A stretch of DNA of 64,000 bases from Lasiosphaeris hirsuta (GCA_030549175.1 JAUKUA010000001.1:5642001-5706000), one strand, 5' to 3'; counted from the stretch's first letter, positions 25,301-37,767 are shown. The notes: generated by a model not told the origin, from the sequence alone. Translations and numbers: made by a program.

Positions 25301-26372
25301 ATGGTCTCCTTCCCGACCGCCACCTCCGCGCTACTGTGGTGCTTTGCCGTTCAGATCCAATTGCTCGCGGTCAACTGGCCTTCTGAGATGCTCAATTCGG
25401 TGAGCTGCCAGCCGACTGTCGACAACAACGACAATCTCATCTTCAAGGGTCTCTCGGTTCGCATGGGTATTCACTGGGGCGAGCCTTTGGCCGAACCCGA
25501 TCCGGTGACGCGGCGTATGGATTACTACGGTCCGATGGTCAACAAGGCCAGTCGTATTTCGGCCGTAGCCGATGGCGGGCAGATTGCCGTGTCATCGGAT
25601 TTCATCTCGGAGATTCAACGTTGTCTCGAGACGTATCAAGAGTCCACGGCGAGTCCCGATGGGGAGCCAGAAGATGATGGGTTCGGCAGGGCTATTCGCA
25701 GCGAGCTCCGCTTGCTGAGCAGCCAAGGGTTCGAGGTCAAGGACATGGGTGAGAAGAAGCTCAAGGGCCTAGAAAATCCCGAGTTTGTGTACTCGCTCTA
25801 TCCACATGCCTTGGCAGGCAGGATTGAACAGCATACGGCACATGAGAGGTCTCAAACTACCAGCGCCTTTGTTGCTGACAAACCGGCCGTCCTGAGCCCT
25901 GGTGGCGAGCTATCGATTGACCCCGAAGATATCTGGGCACTCTGGCGGGTCGCCCTACGTCTCGAGATGCTGTGCAGCACCCTCGAAGAATTTGGTGGCC
26001 GTGGGCTGCAGCCGCCAGAGACGGAGCTCCTGGACCGTATGAAACAAAGGGGCGGGGAGGTGACGGAACGATTCTTGATGAACTTCATGGAGCATCAAGT
26101 TAGCAGGATCGAGGTATGCATTATTGCTGCGGTCTTGACCGATGGGTGGGTGACGCTAACTGAATTATCAACAGACGTGCATCTCAACTCTTGCAATGCG
26201 ACATATCGCGATCGGTGGCGGGCCCATTGTCCAGCTCAGCGATCTGCGGGCACCCATGTCTGCAGTGCTTGCCAGCGTTGCTGAGCAGCTGGCTGAACTC
26301 CAGCGATACAAAGCCCGATTTGGAGACATCAACGAATACGACGAGGAGGGCAGCGACACGGAGCAGGAATGA
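19347..26372 (+). CDS. cr-1: Adenylate cyclase (fungal RA-LRR-PP2C-cyclase type)
   Basis: This enzyme makes cAMP from ATP downstream of Ras and G-alpha and feeds PKA, controlling growth, conidiation and, in pathogens, infection structures. I read four exons, 19347-19558, 19670-20492, 20657-26113 and 26175-26372, giving about 2229 residues, the usual length. Order of parts: low-complexity N-terminus to about 690; Ras-associating domain about 698-794; more than 15 leucine-rich repeats about 820-1437, interrupted by a Ser-rich linker near 1180-1300; PP2C-like domain about 1500-1780; class III cyclase catalytic domain about 1840-2000. Metal-binding Asp residues are visible in VFTDIKNST and KTEGDAFMV. 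A helical acidic tail follows and ends EGSDTEQE. The exon 2-3 junction is fixed by QEAD-DIARYGEAPVRDIL. Homologues are cr-1, MAC1 and CYR1. Confidence 0.96.
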
Positions 26373-27789
26373 TTTGTTTTCGACACGACCACAGCATCAC
26401 ATCCTTTGGCCTTTGTTTTTCTTCTCGTTGACGGTAGATTACTGTTTTTACCCTGACGAACGACATCAACCACAATTGTTACCTCAACCCAAATAGCAGA
26501 TAGGAAACAAGATGAAGTACTGCGATGGGAGGGGTGTTAGGGGAGGGGGAACGCCAGTCAAGGGGTCGGCTTAACGGATACCAATTTCAGTATTTCTTTT
26601 ACGGGGGCGGGTTATATATAAAGGATGAAGAGTGGGGCTTCCACGCAACATTTCTTCGGTTGGTATAGTTGTACAAGGCGTTCTCTTGGATTGGATTAGA
26701 TTGGCAGGGGGGCGAGGTTGGGAGCCCGTTGGGCACTTGGGTTACTTGACATAAAGCAGCTTGTCACGCTGTAACTTGTTTTTGGAGGCCGTTGTTTTAA
26801 GGCGGTAGGTGGGTGAATGGGAACCCAGCCCCAGGGAGGGCCGGGGGCTTTCTGGCTGGCTTGGGCGGTATGGACGGCATCCATTTGATTGAAATCTTGA
26901 TTCGGGTTGCTTTCGATTGCGTATGTTCCAGTGTGAAGGAGCTTGGTTGGTTTGGGATAATGGAGCACGGCTATGAATGTAGTAGTTATATGATAATCGA
27001 TCCTCGTTTGCATGTTTTTTTTGGCTTGGGTTGTTGGCCGGCGTTTAAAAGTTTCGAGGCTGGGTGTCAGGGGGATAAGAGAGCTGGAAGGAGTTCTGTT
27101 CATTAGTGTTGCCACTTGGCATCCGGGCTGATGTTTATGAGACAGCTCGAGGTCTGTTTGTATCTTTGATGATATCCAAGTCCTGCGCACTTTTGTAGCA
27201 TTTGACTATTTCTACGATGAACAGGGTTTATTTGAGCGTGCTGAATGAAAAATCATCGATGATGGCCGCAAGTGCATTTGGACGCTGGGAGAGTGTGTCA
27301 TTGAGATGACGGTGGTTGGTTGCCTTGAAAATTGATGTCATTTACCCAGGCCCCCCCCATCTGGAATTGTAATCGCGCCATGAAAAAAAAAAAAAAAACC
27401 CCCCGGAGTAAACTTATCTGGCATAGGATAGGATAAAGGGTTAGGGTTGCACTGGGGTGTCACCATACCATGGCCAAAGCTCTAATTGCTTGACCTGTCA
27501 TCAACACGCTGAACACTTTGTCCACATAGATTGACGTGACCACCTTTACACGTGGATGTAGTTGGCGCAACCCAGCCAAACAGCAAGCTTTTGATTGCGT
27601 TGCACCTCTTTATTTTCAATCTGGAATCTGCCAGACTGGACGCTCTAGTCTTTGCCCACCGGCAATCTCAAACACCACAATCTCACAATCTCACGGCTGC
27701 GAATCGGCACACCGGATTCCACTGCGACAGGGGCATTACTTCGTGGTCAAGTGTCAAGGAAGGGGAAGCCCCCAAGGGCAGTCGGCAAG
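26373..27789. other. Intergenic region adenylate cyclase-Yos1
   Basis: The stretch holds the cyclase 3' UTR and the Yos1 promoter. It contains an A16C6 run at 27383-27404 and a GGGTTAGGGTT motif at 27438-27448. No gene is supported. Confidence 0.5.
27383..27404 (+). repeat. A16-C6 homopolymer junction
   Basis: Sixteen consecutive A residues are followed directly by six C residues. Another C run lies about 30 bp upstream. It could be simple slippage DNA or an old poly(A) insertion tail; I saw no target-site duplication. Confidence 0.8.
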
Positions 27790-28446
27790 ATGTACATCTT
27801 TGGGAACCTGATATATGGTATGGTAGCTCTGCCCCCCCGGGGGTTCGCATTCGAGGCTGACCAGTGTGGCCATCTGTTTTAGTTACCATCCTCCTCACCA
27901 ACGCTATCGCCATCTTGTCCGAGGATCGTTTCCTCGCGCGCAGTACGTTTTCCCCGCTGCTTTCTCCCCGGTTCTGTTTTTTGCCGACATTGCACACTTG
28001 TTGGGGGAATGGGTGTGGAAGATGGGGATTTGCGCAACTGGGCGGCGTGCGCGAGCACATTTTCCGTGGCTGCGCAACGGTCTGGGTCGTGATATTGTTG
28101 CCCTGGCTTGTGCCGGAAGAAGAGTGGCCGAATGAGAGGGCGTAATGTCATAAATGAATCTCCAAGCGAACCGAAAAGACGCAAGCACAAGCAGAGCTAA
28201 CAAGCCTCGTTCAACAGTTAACTTCTCCCCGTCATCTTATGATCCAGCTTTCGGTCAGGTTGCCGACGCCAGCGTCAAAGCCAAGATCGTCAACCTAATC
28301 GCCAGCGTCCGGACACTGATGAGGAGTACGTGTCCATTCCCCCCTGCCGAAGGTCGTGCTGTCAGGGCTGACTCGTTCTCTGCGCTACAGTACCCCTGAT
28401 TGTTATCAACACTTTGATCATAGTATACGAGATCGTCCTGGGCTAA
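27790..28446 (+). CDS. yos1: Yos1-like small ER-Golgi membrane protein (IER3IP1 homologue)
   Basis: Yos1 is a small integral membrane protein that associates with Yip1 and Yif1 and is needed for ER-to-Golgi transport. Four short exons were assembled: 27790-27817, 27883-27942, 28218-28325 and 28391-28446, giving 83 residues, close to the family's 80-90. The N-terminal helix reads MYIFGNLIYV then TILLTNAIAILSEDRFLAR. The central loop has YDPAFGQ and SVKAKIVNLIASVRTLMR. The C-terminal helix is IPLIVINTLIIVYEIVLG. Every junction restores the frame (phases 1, 1, 1). The exons are too short for a simple ORF search, so this gene is easily missed. The 275-bp second intron is unusually long for this window. 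Confidence 0.93.
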
Positions 28447-29240
28447 GGGGTGATGTTTGTGTTTGGCGCGTAATGCTTTTGTGCTGGGCAAGTTGGACGG
28501 CGCGATCGATGGCTTGTCCGGCCCTCAGAAGGCGGGCTTGGGAACCTGTGAGCCAATATGGGAGACAGCGGTGATTTCCACCAGTCGGTAGCTGGCGGCG
28601 TTCAGGAAGGTTAGGGACGCCTTGAAAAAAGAATCATCGTAGTGCGGATAGCATTCATTCATGGGCACCTCGGCGATGATACTCATGTGACACATGCAAG
28701 GCCGAATGTGGGCTGTGGACATAACCCCTATCTACAAATGAATAACTACCTACCTACTCAAACCTGCCATCTCACATGAGGAAGAAAGACTCTCGGCCGA
28801 CGATTCACATACATGGCATTGCAGCAGTGTTTAGGGCATACATAATATGCAGACAGACTCTAGGTCCTCAAGTTTAATTTGACAATTATTCACAAAGGCC
28901 CAGATCCGCCCATCACAGGACCCCCAGCCTTGACCTTCGTTTACCCCAGAGTTGAGCCTAGTCTAGGACTAGCGACCCGCCATACCTACCTACTCTATCA
29001 TATTAGTACGCCGAATCATACAACCTCGGCATCAGATTCTCTGAACAAAAAATACTACTTTCCAACGTAGTTACTCCCCCGCAAATTTTGTTTATGCTTG
29101 CCCCGATGCATGCCATGACATTTGCGTCACACCCGGATTTTGCCTTGTTTTTATCTTAATATGGTTCGGTCCGTTTGCCGGCAAGCAGTCCTCCCTCAGT
29201 GGCTTCAGAAGGTATCGAAACACCAATCATCCCCATCGCA
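28447..29240. other. Convergent intergenic region Yos1-creB
   Basis: The stretch holds the two 3' flanks. I see nothing else in it. Confidence 0.5.
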
Positions 29241-32057
29241 CTAAGACAGGAACTTTCCGCTCTTTTTACGCTTGATTCCAAAGCTGAAGCGCTCCTTCAG
29301 CGGTTTGCTCTCGTGCGGCTTCTCAGTAGTGACGCCGCTGCTAGAATCTGTCCGTTCCGTTGCTGTTGTCCGGATTGGCGAGTGGCTCGTGGTGCTGCCA
29401 CTAGCACCGTTCTGGTGTTGGTGATGCGGTGAGAACTGGGGTGAGATGTCCCCTCCAGCAGTACTGCTCTCAGTTTTCTCGCTCTTAACGCTTCGATCTG
29501 CGGTCTTGTCCTTATTATCCTTGTCCTTATCCCTATCCTTATCCCCAACCTTGTTCAGAAACGCAAAGCTTTTGCGTGTCATCGACTTGCTCCCTCGGCT
29601 CGCCCGGTTGAGGAATCCCACAGGGCTCCTATCCCTACTCTCCTCTACCACATCGGCCGCCTCTTTTTTGCGCCTTTTCTCTTCCTCGGCGGCGAGCTGC
29701 TTGCTCTCCTGAAGTGCCTTTGCCAGCGCCTCTGACTCGGTCCGTGCCGTCTCCCGTACTTTCGCCAGCTTGTCTTGCCGTTCTTTCTCGGCGAGTCGTG
29801 CTTGCTCCTTTTCTGCCGTTTTGCGCGCCTTCTCCGCTGCTTTCTCCGCGGCCTTCAGCTCTTTCTTGTCTCGGGCTTTGTCCTCTTTCGACTTGGGCGG
29901 TTCTACAGCTGCCTCGGCCTTTGTCGTGACGGCGGGTGGAGGTGTTGCGGCAACAATGGGGTGGGAGTCGATATACGGTTGAATTGGCGGGACTGGTGGG
30001 ATCGGCGATTTCGGTGATTTCGGTGATTTTGGCGACGTTGGTGATTGAGCTTGAACAGGGCTTATGATATCGCCAGGGGCCGTCTGCGCGTGGTCAAGGA
30101 CTGCTAGAGCGTCATGATCCTCGGAGGGTGGTACCGTTGGCTGTGTATTGAGCTTTGATAATGGAACCGTACCTGTTGTAGTCGTCCCGTTGACTTGCTC
30201 GGTGCCAAATGCCAGGTCGGCCTTCTCACTTGCCAACCTTACCTCTTCTAAGCCTTCAGCATCCATCTCTTCCCTGACCTTCTCAAACGATACCTCCTGA
30301 TAAAATAGTACATAGGCACAGGCCATCCCCGGCTTGTCGCCAAAGAAATTCCGCACAAAATGCTTGTCGACGGGCTCTACCATCTCGTCGTCAAACAATA
30401 GCCACCCTCGGTCTTTTGTCTTGATGACTGACACGTAATGCCCGTGATAGGCATTCCCGCCGATATGAACAACCACGGCATACAACTCATACATCCTGTC
30501 TGGGTCTTCGGCGTCGTCGGTAGTGTTGAACATGCGCAGTTGGTATGGGTAGACGACCCGGTGGAAGAGTTTCTGTAGCCGGCTATAATCCTCAGTGTAC
30601 TTAAATCGCTTTAGATGTAATGCCAGGACCTTTGGGAGCTTCTTAATCTTCATGCGCTTTTCCGCCTCTTGCAGGCCGCCACAGTGGTCGCAGTGGAACT
30701 TGTTCCTCTCGCAAAGCATTTCCTCAGCCGAAAACTTCTGCAGGCATGACGTGACTGAAGAATGCTCTTCGAGATCAATAGAAAGATCCAGAAACGTCTC
30801 GTCTCTTTGTGACGCCGTCTCGCAGGTGAGACACTTTGTTTCCGAGGTTAGCACGCCCTCGAAAATGTCGTGAACCCAGCCCGTCCCTGGTGTTTTTGCC
30901 CCCAACACAGCTTTGCTTTTCGAAACAGCAGACGGCACACCCAGTACTGTTTCGGCGGACTGCACGAGTCCATCTTTACCTTTGCCCTCTTCCTTCTCTA
31001 GTATGCGCTTGGCATTGGTTTCCACGTTTGCGATAACGTCGTTCAGGACGAGCCCGTAGAATTCATGAGCATCTTGGTGCATCGAGTTGCGGAACATCTC
31101 GTTATCCCGCTTGAATATATCGAGAAACCTTTGTGGACTGAGCACGCCTGTTCTCGTGTTGCTCTCGATAAGGGCCGTGAATATGTCCTTGAGTCCTGTA
31201 AATGTGCACTCCTCCATGCCATAGGCGTCTGGGTTCTCCTGAGCAAGCTCTAGCACTGGCCCACGAATCATGGCCTGTTTCTTCTTATACTCGGGCGAGT
31301 CGGGCTTATCCTCAGGTCGCACAGGCTGTCCATTTGGTAGCACTTGGCCGCCGTTGACAGCCTGCCGCTGCTTCATGGCCTGCGCAGAGGTAAGGGCCTT
31401 TCCTTTGGCCGGGCCTGTCGCATTCCCATTCGCTTGTATCGGAGGACGTATCGTCACATTGGCTTTCTTTAGCTTCCCGTCCGTGGTATCGGAGGGGATA
31501 AATGGGGGGTAGTTGACAACATTATCCCGGAACGGTTCCGAATAGTATAGCGCTTGAACTATCGAGTTACAATAGCTGTCTCGAAATCAACATCGTGTTC
31601 TGTCACGTCGGCTCGTCAGTGGGGGACACGCATACCATGTATTTCCGAACTATAGGAGCGCCATATTAGCTATCTATCCAGCAGCCAGAAGTTTCCGTTG
31701 TAAAGCTTACATTTTCCAGACCAAAGAACTTGTCGGTGCCGTCTTCCCGAATAGCCCCGGCATTCTGCAGCATCTTGTCGAGAGGGGTTAGCTCGACTGT
31801 GGGCTCGTCCTTCTTGTTCTTCGGCGAGGCATTACTGTCGGATTTTGAGCTCCCCTTGTTGAAGAGCGTGTTAGCTAAGTTTGGTAGCTCGATATAGAAG
31901 CGCAACTAGGGCGGAATGACAAGGGAAGCCATGAGAGAGAGAGAGAGAGAGAGAGAGTTTGACGGGGCCGCGTGACTGACAGCGGGCGGCCCGAGGTGAT
32001 GCGACTAGTTGTACATACAGAGCCAGCCCCTTTGAGCTTCTGGAAAAAGCCCGCCAT
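29241..32057 (-). CDS. creB: Deubiquitinating enzyme CreB (USP12/46 family)
   Basis: CreB is a ubiquitin-specific protease that, with the WD40 protein CreC, supports carbon catabolite repression; the human relatives are USP12 and USP46. I read four exons: 32057-32019, 31854-31711, 31649-31636 (14 nt) and 31575-29241, giving about 843 residues. The catalytic Cys lies in FGNTCYCNS, with the Cys codon split by the third intron. The His box is YHGHYVSVI. Zn-ribbon Cys pairs are visible in CLTC and CDHC. The catalytic domain covers about residues 54-440 and includes [26 protein letters not shown] proline-rich stretch follows, then a Lys/Glu/Ala-rich coiled coil and a basic Ser-rich tail, as in Aspergillus CreB. 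The first exon ([13 protein letters not shown]) is short; its assignment rests on frame and splice sites and is less certain. Confidence 0.92.
31933..31957. repeat. (GA)n microsatellite in creB intron 1
   Basis: About 12.5 units of GA on the plus strand, which read as a CT tract upstream of the exon 2 acceptor in the transcript. It is a likely length-polymorphic marker. Confidence 0.9.
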
Positions 32058-35000
32058 GACGGCTGTGGAAGGTCTGCAGACCAAGTCGTTGAATGACGGT
32101 CGTCGCGGTTGGCTATCAGCCTTGTTGGCAGCGCGACACAGGCTCAGGCGGGAGGACAACGGTGCGGGCTATGACTGTTACCATTCGAGGTTGGCGGGAG
32201 GGGAAAACTCGATATGCAAAAGGTGGCAATGGTTGCTAATCTGGCGCCGGCGGCCGATTGTGGGAGTTAGACGTGGGGAGTGGCGCAATACTCGAAGTCG
32301 CTCAATAGTTCTGTCCGCTCGCGCGGATCTGGCGGCCAAGGCAGCGGCCTAAGCTGTGTGGGATGGCGTGCGCGCGACACGGGCCTTGCAATTAGATACG
32401 ATGGTTCACGGTTGTATTTGAACAGACAGGAAGCTATTCAGGGGCAACGCATGCGGGCGAGGACGAAGCGGAGGGTCTATTGCAAGGGACGGGGACTGAG
32501 CGATGGAGGTCGGAGGCGGATGGAACAGGCGAGCAGCTAGATGCAGGTGAACTCTGGGATGTACTTTGCTGATAATATTGAGGTGCCAAGGATCCGATTG
32601 CAACCCCAAAAAGAACCGACTCGTTTCCAGAATAGTTCCTACGCGAGGTGTGGGCCTGAGCTAGGCTGTTGAGGGTTGTTGAGGCCTCGAATCCAGGATG
32701 GTTCGGCGCTCCTCCGAACGCATTTGGCTGACCAAATTGGAAGCCCGCGGTTCCTGCTTGAGTTTCGTTACCGTTCATACACCTTGGTCGGCTTCCAGGT
32801 GGTACCTACCTACCCATCCCATGGCCCCAGCCCCACTGCTACATACATACCTACACCTGCACCCGACCGTATCACTCGCATCGCTACCTGCCCCGTAGAG
32901 TACATCTACAGGGGCCCAACTAGCTGGTAGCTGGTGGCGGGGAAGGCGTTCTGGAACTCCACCTGACTGAGCGGGCGGGTTTCTGTTCACATGGCCCTGC
33001 CGATTCAGCATCTAAACACCTGAACACCACTGACTTCATCCCGGTCTGACCATCCGGCTCGTTGCACCGAGAGCAAAGCCGATGGCTGCAACGGATGCGC
33101 CATGGATGCAGGAAAACAGTCGCTCGACGGGTGCACAGAGCACACCACTCAGCGATTCCCAGTGGCAGGCCAGGTCCCTGTTGGCCGGCCTGTCCAACAA
33201 TGGCTCAAGGCGCATGGATCCATGCTACCTCGCCCGATAGTGTGGTTGCAATATCGGGTCGTCCTTGTTCGCAGAAGGGCGGTGCCAGTCGCATGGGTTT
33301 CTGGGCCTCCATCGGAGAGCCGGCGATCGCGATTCGACGGCGACCGTCCCGCTACCTGGCTTCCCGTGCTCGAGTCCATTATTTGGGTACTTTTAAGACC
33401 TGGATTGCGCCGGCCCACGAGACGAGGCCTAGGAAAGTGTGGGGTAAACTGATCCAAGACATTTCGACAGTTCGCTTGCCTTCACCCGCACCGTTTTTTC
33501 CTCTTTCCCACCGTAGCGGCATCTCCTGCAGCATCCCCCTGCTGGCGAACGTTTCGCTGGTGTTCCATGTCACGCGATGGCCTCCTCACACCCAAGATCT
33601 CGGAGCAACGCTGGCAACAAGGTACGCTGCACTACACGGCTTTCACGTATGTATGTATACACACATCATTTCTACCTACTCTTGGAACCTAGCAACATCA
33701 GCTCTTCTTGCTCAATAGGTGCCGCCAAGTAGTAAGGCAGTTAGGCACCGGTTCAAGACGGTAAATCATCAGCCAAATAGCGAAATAACGCGCGTCAACT
33801 ACTAAATATTGAACAGCGCCTACCGCAACTCGGGCCGCCTTCGCGAAGGCTAGACATGCATGCATCCCGGACACCAACGCCATGTGTATCAGTACTCCGT
33901 CCGGATCGTCGAACATGAGTCTTGGCCCCGCACCCGGCGAGCTAGGAGGACTTTTATCCCTAGCACCAAGTCTCCGTATTCCTCTCCAAGCGGGGGCAGT
34001 AGACCGTAGTGAACGATGCGGCGTAACCAACAAGTTATACGCAGCAGTTGACGGACCCGGCCTAGCGAAAAGCGGCATTCTCACCATCATGGCTCGGGAG
34101 TTGGAGGTTTCAAACCCCTTCGTACGGCAAGTTACCACATAGTTAATTTTTAGTAGATTCAAGTGTATGTCGCCGTCGGAGTTCTCGTCAGGACAGCACA
34201 TAACGTATTTGAGTTTTCTCGACAATCGTCGAAGTTTTAATAGCAAATGATCGGAACATCGGGGGATCAATCCTAGTAGGCTGGTTCTCCTGGCGGCTTA
34301 CTACTTGTACTTGGCCAAGTGTGAGCTCAACAGGCTTTGCCCCGCCGCGAGTGCTGCAAATTTTACCTTGAAGGCTCTATTTTATTTGGTAGCTGAAGGA
34401 TGTGGCAGCCAGCAGGGAAAATAGGACAGGAGTGACAGGACATTCAACATCCTACAGAGAGTCTTAACCTCCCAAATGGTACTTGCTCCATCGTGTGGGT
34501 GATAATACAAGGGCCTTCCTTTCCGTTCCATGCCGTCCATTGTGATCCGTCGAGCTCGTCCGTTGTATCCCGGCCAGGAGCAGCGTGGGAAAAGAGCAAG
34601 TTGGCCAGCAGAAATTCGGTCAAGGTCGAAGGGAAATGCGAAATGCGCACAGACTGTGAAACTACAAAGCTAACTGAACAAGAAAGGCCCAAGTAGTTGA
34701 GAGTGTTTTGAGGTACTCACTCAGCTTGACAGATAAGGGATGCAAGCAAAGAGGTGGTGCTGACCTGCCTACCTGGGAATCCATATGAATAAATCCGCCT
34801 GCATGGCGCCTTTGTCCTATGCGATTCTGATGCCACTACCAAGGCATGTGGAAGGCAACATAGGAGACAAACAAAACTTCTCAATTGTGGCCCCTGAAGA
34901 GTACCACAGGTACTCCATGGTAAGGGCTTCAAGCATAATCCATGAGGAAGTAAGCCTGGTGGTGAAGCTATCAGCAGACCCCAGAGACAGATATGAGCGA

Positions 35001-35508
35001 CTGACAGCTCTTGGTATTACGTCTCCTGAAGCATTAAGTCATCGAGGTTCACAAATCCCATACATCCATTCACAAGCCATCGGATTGACGACTCGGGCCA
35101 AGTACATGTCCAATATCTCGACCGGACTCATTAGAGTAAATATCGTACAAGATTCTGAGGTGGGTCCTAACTCCGATTCTAGATGCCGAAGATCTAGATT
35201 CGGAGCGAGGTATGGCCATAAACAGCTTTTTTATGACGCTGTCAAATTCATACGCTCTCTTCTCTTCACCTTTTCCACACCTCCAAACAAGCCTCTTGTA
35301 GTATGCCTTAACACCATAATGTCCTTCCACCGACGATTTATTTGCCTCGCTGATTGCGTTAAGGGGAAAAAAAATAAAGGTCGACCTGTCGCCCCCCACC
35401 GCTCAGACAGAGGGGGCCTCTGACGTCTCTACGCAAACCACGGATTCTCCATGTTTTATCAAAACTCAATTGCCGCTCCAACTCCTCGGTAGACAAGGTG
35501 CCGTTCGT
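32058..35508. other. 3.4 kb gene-poor region between creB and SBH1
   Basis: The part nearest 32058 is the creB promoter. I found no gene with recognisable protein features. Two ATG-started open frames (32778-32434 minus, 114 codons; 34785-35423 plus, 212 codons) are within chance expectation. No repeats or transposon termini were obvious. Confidence 0.45.
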
Positions 35509-36063
35509 TTAGCTCGAGAACCGGCGGGTGATCTTGGCGATGACTTTGGCAGGAATTGTCAGCGTTCCTATCTCTTCCTAAAACAACCAGTTGGACCCCA
35601 AGCAGTATAGAAATCAACTCACTATGCAGCGCCACCACACTGAAGATAAACACCAGCGAGAGCACGAGGACCACGACGGGGTCGACCTTGAGTCCCGGGG
35701 ACTCGTCCGTGTACAGGCGCAGCATGGTGCTACTCGAGCCACCGGCGCCGGCCGACCTCGTGCTGCTGGGCCGCGCGTTGGCAATCTTCTCCTTCTGGTC
35801 GGCCGCAGCACGGCGACGGATGGCGGTCCGCGCGCCTCCGGGCGGCGGCGGCGGTGATGAAGGTCGGCCAGTGCTGGTGCCCGTAGGGGCGCCGCCCGCG
35901 GGCGCGCTGACTGGTGATGAGGGGTGGGGAGAAGACTGGTGGGGGCATATGGGTTAGAATCAAATGGCTGGGCGATGGTATTGCTTCGCGTCGTGCACGG
36001 GTGGGAGGTAGGAAGGGGGCGAGCGAGTCCTTTTCATGTCAGTGGCGCAGGGAGACTCACCAT
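35509..36063 (-). CDS. sbh1: Sec61 translocon beta subunit (Sbh1)
   Basis: This is the small tail-anchored subunit of the Sec61 protein-conducting channel in the ER membrane. Three exons were assembled: 36063-36061 (the ATG alone), 35935-35623 and 35543-35509, giving 116 residues. The first intron starts GTGAGT directly after the ATG and has a CTAAC branch point 18-22 nt before its CAG. The cytosolic part is Ser/Pro-rich ([20 protein letters not shown]). It leads into the hallmark [20 protein letters not shown] and the tail-anchor helix [20 protein letters not shown], ending AKITRRFSS. The last junction is needed to complete the helix, because the unspliced frame runs into unrelated residues. 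No other start gives the family N-terminus. Confidence 0.93.
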
Positions 36064-37767
36064 TCTGTGGATAGATTAGATGGTGTTGAAAAATAAGGGC
36101 GTATGAAGAAAAGAAACTGAGGCCGACAGAGTAGAAGAAGGCGTAGAATCAAAAGGTGGCTTCTTTGAAGTTGTCGCGTGGAGAGGTTGTGGTGATGCTG
36201 GAGATGTAGTCCACAATTCCCCTTATTAGGACGGGATCCGTGCTCCCAATTGAGGCCACGGTTTGGAAAGTGCAACGCTGGGAAATTTTGGACGCATCTT
36301 TATTTTGCCGAAGCCGTGGTCACTCAAAAACGCAAAGTGGCCTGTGCACACACCTTCGCCCCGGATTTGCTAAGACCCCTGTCCAGGAGCCCCTGGCGGG
36401 GGATGGACTTTCACATGAATGACATCCATTGATGCCGCTTTCCTGCCTAGGTGTATGTACATTTGCCACATTGCCAATTGTACCGAGTGTTGTGATTTTC
36501 ACAAGTCGCTAGTTTACTTGGATTGACTTTTTCTATCCGTTCGACACTTTTAATCCCATTTCCTGTGCACAATGGCACTCATTAGACGACGGACAGATTT
36601 GTCTCTCCATGTGTTGAGATGAGGTTGGGGGGGATCGCTCTAAATAGTGGATGCGTCAAGGGCAGAAGGGATCCCATACCCGCCATCGAGGTAGATAACA
36701 AGCAGCTGCTGGCATGGAACCCTCAAGCCATAGCCTCCTCTTGCTGATCTCACGCAGCCTCACTTTCTCCGGTTCATTTCCCACAAGGCTTCTGGTTACA
36801 GAGCCCAACTATCTCTACCACTCACAATTGCCATGTTGGAAAGACATGAATCAGTCTTTTTAACACTTCGAATTAGTTCAGGATACTCTATGTAGCAGCA
36901 GTCTAGGAAGAGCGATGGAGCCACAACAGCCTTTTATCCAGGCCATTGTTTTCCCCATTGATTACCCTCCCCCCCAGCTACTCTGACAAGACTCTCTCAT
37001 CCTACTCCGAAGTCTTTCACGCCCAACGAATGCCCATCCTCCACTCCCTCCGAGAAAAAGAAAAAGGAGTTGGAGGGTTAATAGTAGTGGTATGCCGAAG
37101 CTCATATGCCAGTTCCTCCTCTTCCTCCCTCCCTCCGAGCCAGCAGGAGCCCTTTCAATATACATGTATGGTCAAACAATGTGCCGGTTTAACGGAAATA
37201 AAACGAGACAAGAAAGAACTAAAGAGGAGATAAAATAGACAAAAGAAAACAATATTGACGCCGTTCAAGGGGCTTGGCAAGGTGATTTTCGCTGTGCAAA
37301 CAGACCGGCCATGGTACATCCTCCGCTTTTTAAGGAAATTGGTTTCACGCAATGTCCTCAGTTCCACTCTTCTCCTCTCTCCTCTTGCCACCCAGAAAAC
37401 ATCACACTCCACTCCGTCCAACTCCCATGAAGTTCCCTATTTTTTGTTGGTGCAAACTAAACCCCAGTTTCCTGCTCTACCTGTTTCCTTTTTAAAGACC
37501 GAATCGGAAGGCTTGCTCGTTTGATCAGACTCCGTGGCCCGAAAAGCAAGTCCTCTCCCTCGGCTCGACCTCGGTTTCCATCAAGAGGGTCTTCAGAGCC
37601 GGCAGTATCAATACCAGGTGCCACCATACCATTACAAGACATTAGATAGCATGATGCGCTCCTGCGTCTCGCTGTCGCAGCATCAACTGAAACGCCCCCA
37701 ATGGTGACGGGAACGAACCATAAGGCCATGGTCAATAGTTCGACGAATGATAAGTAAACAGAAATCC
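36064..37767. other. Intergenic region upstream of SBH1
   Basis: This is the SBH1 promoter and then gene-free DNA down to the phosphatase relic. I see no other feature. Confidence 0.45.

Noticed and set aside
34081..34130. Possible tRNA T-arm (GGTTTCAAACCCC)
   Set aside because: No anticodon arm, D-arm or acceptor stem could be paired around it. No other tRNA was found in the window.
33698..34270. 190-codon minus-strand frame considered as a transposon remnant
   Set aside because: It begins at a non-ATG codon; no reverse transcriptase, integrase or transposase motif and no terminal repeats were seen.
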